Assembly: GCA_022774865.1 (NCBI GenBank)
Contig: JALFLH010000005.1
Location: 62,001 to 126,000 of the forward strand
DNA length: 64,000 bases
Reading direction: 5' to 3'
DNA from: Clostridiales bacterium
GTDB lineage: Bacteria > Bacillota > Clostridia > Oscillospirales > Oscillospiraceae
A program made the position numbers and the translations under genes. Positions 60,946 to 64,000 of the stretch are shown one piece after another (the stretch's first letter is position 1; each line of letters begins with the position of its first letter). Under the pieces are notes generated by a model that saw nothing but the letters and a program-made list of their open reading frames with translations, made no database searches and was not told where the DNA came from.

Positions 60946-62436
60946 TTAGTCATTTTGTCTGTGAGCCGACTTGCCATCTGCATAGGAATGCTCTGTACCG
61001 CTTTGGTACCGCCCGTATTTATTGTATTTTCCATATCCATAACCGTATCCATATCCATAATTCCAGTTCTTTGTCCCGGAGAAAATACGGGTTTTTACAT
61101 TGTTGAAGATGCAGCCCAGCAGTTCTGAGTGCCCTTTTTCCAGCGCGTCGATTGCGTCATTGATCTGCCCCGCCTGAGACATATTCTGCCTCACAATCAG
61201 GAGGGATACGTCAGCGTATTCTGACAGTATTTCCGCGTCTGCCATTAGCGCCATTGGCGGGCTGTCGATTACAACATAATCGCTGACCTTCCGCACCGCA
61301 TCAATCAATCCCCGCATTTGCTTTCCCGCAACCAGCTCCGTAGAATTCGGGCAGCTTCTTGTGCCCAGGATCATATGCAGTCCGGAGCTTTGATCGCACT
61401 GCATCAGCTTGTCTGCCGATCTATTTCCCTCCAGAAAAGAAGCAAGTTCTCCCGAAAGCGGTACTTTCTTGGACAGCAGCTTGTATAGCGAGGGCCGGCG
61501 CAGATCGCCGTCTATCAGCACCACACGCTCCCGCTTCTGAGCCAGAGCCAGTGCAATATTCACCGCCACCGTACTCTTTCCTTCATTTTCCGCCACACTG
61601 GTAACCAGCAGAACCTTGCTCTTCTTTTCCCCCATCAGATACATCAGCTTGGTACGAATCTTTTTGAATGTCTCCACAAATAAGAAACTGGATGTTGCCG
61701 AGGTAATCAAAATAGAGGACTTTGCCCGTTTCAGCCAGCTATCCAGTGTTTTGTACTTTTGCTCGTGGTAGACAGTGGCAAAGAGTTTGGTATCCAGTTT
61801 TTGGGGGATCTCCTTTTCATTTTTGATATCATCCCGCTGATAAGACAAAATGCCAAGCAAAATTCCCATTCCAGCAGCGCCGAAGATAAACGCATTTACC
61901 AGTGTCCTGCGCTCGTTCAGGCGGTTGGATGGTGACGTAGGTACAGTAGGTGGCTCCAATTCGTTGAGCACCGCGTTTTTCATAATATAATCAGTTACCT
62001 GATTATAATTATCTATTACGCCCCGCAGCACTCTGAAGGCTTCATCCGGCTGGCCGGCGGTTACACTCAGATTAAGCAGATTGGTATTCGGTACGACCGA
62101 AACCCGAATCTCCCCGGGCAGCGTTTTCATACCCAATTCCTGCTGCACCTTTTTCTTCAGAATTTTGCTGTCCAGCACCCTTGAGAAAGTATTCGCCATA
62201 TTGGTGGTGGTAGATATGTCCGTTGCAGCTCCGCTTGTTCCGCTCTTGGCCGATACAATTAGCGTAGCCGTACTGGTATATTCCGGGACATAAGCCAGAT
62301 GGATAAACAGATAAGCCACCATAACTGCCATTATTCCCGCAGTCAGGATCATCCACCAGTCATGCAGCAAATCCCGCAGGATGCAAAACAGGTCAATTTC
62401 GGGCATTTCTGTCTGCCTGTGCTCTTTTTCTGCCAT
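60946..62436 (-). CDS. Fused Wzz/CpsD bacterial tyrosine kinase, copy 2
   Basis: About 496 residues with the same layout as the previous gene but divergent in sequence. Wzz helices are near 30-50 and 175-200. Walker A is TSVAENEGKST (less canonical: Pro-Gly of the usual APGEGKST is Glu-Asn), Walker A' VLIDGDLRRPSL and Walker B YVVIDSPPMALM. The C-terminus is again Tyr-Gly rich (YGYGYGYGYGKYNKYGRY). ATG 62436 follows AGGAG at 10 bases; ATG 62454 overlaps the previous gene by 4 bases and is possible. Two kinases in tandem suggest cross-phosphorylation or specialised polymers. Confidence 0.88.
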   Translation of the reverse strand: MAEKEHRQTEMPEIDLFCILRDLLHDWWMILTAGIMAVMVAYLFIHLAYVPEYTSTATLIVSAKSGTSGAATDISTTTNMANTFSRVLDSKILKKKVQQELGMKTLPGEIRVSVVPNTNLLNLSVTAGQPDEAFRVLRGVIDNYNQVTDYIMKNAVLNELEPPTVPTSPSNRLNERRTLVNAFIFGAAGMGILLGILSYQRDDIKNEKEIPQKLDTKLFATVYHEQKYKTLDSWLKRAKSSILITSATSSFLFVETFKKIRTKLMYLMGEKKSKVLLVTSVAENEGKSTVAVNIALALAQKRERVVLIDGDLRRPSLYKLLSKKVPLSGELASFLEGNRSADKLMQCDQSSGLHMILGTRSCPNSTELVAGKQMRGLIDAVRKVSDYVVIDSPPMALMADAEILSEYADVSLLIVRQNMSQAGQINDAIDALEKGHSELLGCIFNNVKTRIFSGTKNWNYGYGYGYGYGKYNKYGRYQSGTEHSYADGKSAHRQND

Positions 62437-62450
62437 TGTCTGTTTTCTCC

Positions 62451-63314
62451 TCATTCTACCACTACCATCAACTGTGCCATACCCTGATAGGCATCATCTT
62501 GATAAATCAAATAAACCGGATAGACGCCCGGCGTACTCGGATCCACATTGGATCGGATTTGAAGCGAAGATCTGCTCAGCGTGGAACCATCGGTTCCGGT
62601 GGCTATGTTTTTTCCATTCTGGAAGTTGTAGTGAATTCCGCCCACGATAACGCTGTCCAGATAGGAATAATAGTCCGGCTTACCATCTTCATAGTAAATC
62701 AGATAAGTGGTCAGATTCACGACTGCTTCATTCATGGCAGCATCGTATACCTCCAGCTCCGTGTCCAGAATCCGGGTATCACAAGCGCTGTTTGTAACCG
62801 AAAACTGAATCCGGTAGACACCGGAAGTACGGGTGCTTAATCCACTCTCAAGCTTAACCTTGACCTTATCCGACAGATCACCATCCAAGCTATCCGATGC
62901 TCCCACCAGTTCGGACAGATTAATGGTTTCTCCCGTTCGGTAACGAAGCGAATGATTCAGTTGAAACCGTATGGGGGTATAGTCCGTATAGACAATCTCT
63001 CTGGTGGCCTTGGTTACATTCCCATCGGAATCGAAAGCGGCATAAGTAACTTCACGTCGGTTTTCTCCGTCAAAGCCGGAGAGCTTCTCCACCAGAATCG
63101 AGCCGGTAACATCCCCGTCCTTGTCATCCTTCGCCGTGACGCCCTGAAGCAGCGCTTCTTCCCCATCCTGAACGCTGATCTCCAGCACTCCTTCCGGATA
63201 GAAAATGACAGGCCCGCCGTCCTTCCCGTATACATTTTGAAAAATCACGCAGGCCGAAAAGGTGATCCCGACCGCTGCGAACAAGCAAAGCCAAATTACT
63301 CGAAATTTTCTCAT
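62451..63314 (-). CDS. Putative lipoprotein with Ig-like (DUF5011-type) repeats
   Basis: 287-residue exported protein. A signal with lipobox-like TFSAC (Cys about 21) is followed by two to three beta-sandwich repeats of the DUF5011/cry22-like Ig type, shown by DDKDGDVTGSILVEKLSGFD and YAAFDSDGNVTKATREIVYTD (about 60-110), then DSLDGDLSDKVKVKLES. The C-terminal half (about 190-287) is a separate beta-rich domain. It is the 5'-most complete gene of the cluster before the kinases, and its stop overlaps the kinase frame. Probably a surface or EPS-associated adhesin-like part. Confidence 0.75.
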   Translation of the reverse strand: MRKFRVIWLCLFAAVGITFSACVIFQNVYGKDGGPVIFYPEGVLEISVQDGEEALLQGVTAKDDKDGDVTGSILVEKLSGFDGENRREVTYAAFDSDGNVTKATREIVYTDYTPIRFQLNHSLRYRTGETINLSELVGASDSLDGDLSDKVKVKLESGLSTRTSGVYRIQFSVTNSACDTRILDTELEVYDAAMNEAVVNLTTYLIYYEDGKPDYYSYLDSVIVGGIHYNFQNGKNIATGTDGSTLSRSSLQIRSNVDPSTPGVYPVYLIYQDDAYQGMAQLMVVVE

Positions 63315-63484
63315 GTCATCTCCTGCCAGTTTTCTCTGCTCCGGCTCTCCGGATGTGTCCCGTCAAATCTATCCGCCGCTGTCATTTCAATCACAGCATA
63401 TCGGATCTTCAACATCTCATTTTCGTTGTTTGCCACGTGATTGAGCCGCGCGGACGACTTTCCAATTCCCATTCAACCCGTTCA

Positions 63485-63516
63485 TAAAACGGAAGCCACC
63501 CTGGCGGGCGGCCTCC
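63485..63516 (-). terminator. Terminator of the FIVAR-domain gene
   Basis: On the minus strand GGAGGCCGCCC pairs with AGGGTGGCTTCC, with G-U pairs allowed, followed by GTTTTATG. Confidence 0.65.
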
Positions 63517-63542
63517 TGAGCGATACTGTCTCGCGCAGCGAA

Positions 63543-64000
63543 TTAGTTGACCGTAACAGCAACCTGCTCGCTGGCACTACCGGCATAAATGGTGTATGTA
63601 TACTTTCCGGCTGTGGTGGCAGGAATATAGACCAACCAGATTTTCACGTTTTTTCCCGTATTCAGGGTCTGAACCTTGCCGGTACACAGGGTCATGGTCA
63701 CGTCGCCTACGCTCAACTCCTCGACATTGGGCGTTGTCGTGATCTTCAGCGCAATCTGCTTCCCAACTGGGGTGCTGGCAGCCAATTTCACTACCTCAAG
63801 AATCTTGGTACTGTCACTGGCAACAACCAGCTTGCTTCTGGCCTGCTCCAACGCTGCCACGACCGCATCCACATTCTCCTGCGTGGTCGTGTCGCTTACG
63901 GAGAAATTCTTCGCAGCATTCAAAGCATTCTGGTAGTCAGCCCAGGAACCATCCGTATAGCTGCCCTTCGCAGACTCACTCTCCGCCACCAAACTGTTCA
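63543..64000 (-). CDS. C-terminal fragment of a FIVAR-domain surface protein (5' end outside window)
   Basis: The frame is open through base 64000, so the start and most of the gene are missing. The visible ~150 residues begin with SLVAESESAKGSYTDGSW and ADYQNALNAAKNF...ENVDAVVAALEQARSKL, a FIVAR-type three-helix repeat common in cell-surface and carbohydrate-binding proteins. A beta-rich C-terminal domain (about 75-150) ending in VAVTVN follows. Size and function of the whole protein cannot be judged. It precedes the EPS-like genes on the same strand but is separated from them by a terminator. Confidence 0.7.
   Translation of the reverse strand, partial: NSLVAESESAKGSYTDGSWADYQNALNAAKNFSVSDTTTQENVDAVVAALEQARSKLVVASDSTKILEVVKLAASTPVGKQIALKITTTPNVEELSVGDVTMTLCTGKVQTLNTGKNVKIWLVYIPATTAGKYTYTIYAGSASEQVAVTVN

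Noticed and set aside
63415-63480. Weak similarity to a cyclic-di-GMP riboswitch (GGCAAAC stretch) upstream of the Ig-like lipoprotein gene
   Set aside because: Only one conserved block matches; the second core block and the required helices are missing.

Overview
The window looks like a chromosomal segment of a GC-rich, anaerobic, probably spore-forming Firmicute of class Clostridia. The gene content (YabE-like G5/3D protein next to ksgA, DUF1836, DegV, CooT, a GGGtGRT protein, a SpoIIQ-like M23 peptidase, and the Fhs/FchA/FolD folate set) would fit the Oscillospirales of the gut. I cannot place it to genus. Nearly all of it is ordinary core chromosome: dense operons, clean sigma-A promoters and strong intrinsic terminators. 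No rRNA, tRNA or CRISPR array was seen.

Layout. 1-3.4 kb: the 3' part of groL, a DUF308 membrane protein, a phosphopantetheinyl transferase and TatD. 3.4-6.4 kb: the YabE-like cell-wall protein, ksgA and a HAD phosphatase. 6.4-7.9 kb: an AT-rich insertion with one SAP-domain gene, bounded by 39-bp inverted repeats. 7.9-13.7 kb (minus): trmL-pgk-tpiA-tsaC-coaE-M18 peptidase. 13.9-17.5 kb (minus): a membrane-anchored HTH regulator and an EF-G-like GTPase. 17.8-21.7 kb (minus): the potABCD polyamine transporter. 21.9-24.6 kb: an M23 peptidase and the Fe-S scaffold/GGGtGRT pair. 24.6-28 kb (minus): carB with an attenuator-like leader. 28.2-30.5 kb: an SLH surface protein and thiT under a TPP riboswitch. 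30.5-32.6 kb: a HIT protein, a small export protein, then a metal module (CooT, a His-rich protein and a CsoR-family repressor). 32.6-37.4 kb (minus): a DUF1576 membrane protein and the one-carbon genes fhs-fchA-folD. 37.6-39.8 kb: an HD protein, a divergent RHH/small-protein locus and mscS. 39.9-48.0 kb: a two-component system, a candidate sRNA, a phosphoribosyltransferase and pstSCAB-phoU. 48.1-54.6 kb: a PHP phosphatase, a TrpR-like protein, an amino-acid ABC transporter, DUF1836, DegV and an RNA methyltransferase. 54.6-59.0 kb: murA, serine acetyltransferase, tcdA and rodA/ftsW. 59.4-64 kb (minus): an exopolysaccharide-type locus with two fused Wzz/BY-kinase proteins, an Ig-like lipoprotein and a truncated FIVAR protein.

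How the genes work together. Several links go beyond co-location. The response regulator promoter and the pst promoter carry the same pair of half-sites at the same 23-bp spacing, which suggests that this two-component system is the phosphate regulator. FolD has Ala where the cyclohydrolase lysine should be, and the cyclohydrolase-family FchA is encoded beside it. The metal repressor and the His-rich protein are divergently transcribed and share a G-tract motif. The terminator of the YabE-like gene contains the -10 box of ksgA in its loop. The most novel-looking unit is the AT-rich inverted-repeat element with the SAP-domain gene (6438-7929). It resembles a non-autonomous mobile cassette carrying an unknown, possibly defensive, cargo gene.

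All family calls come from reading motifs by eye. No database search was run, and no statistics were calculated beyond counts visible in the sequence.
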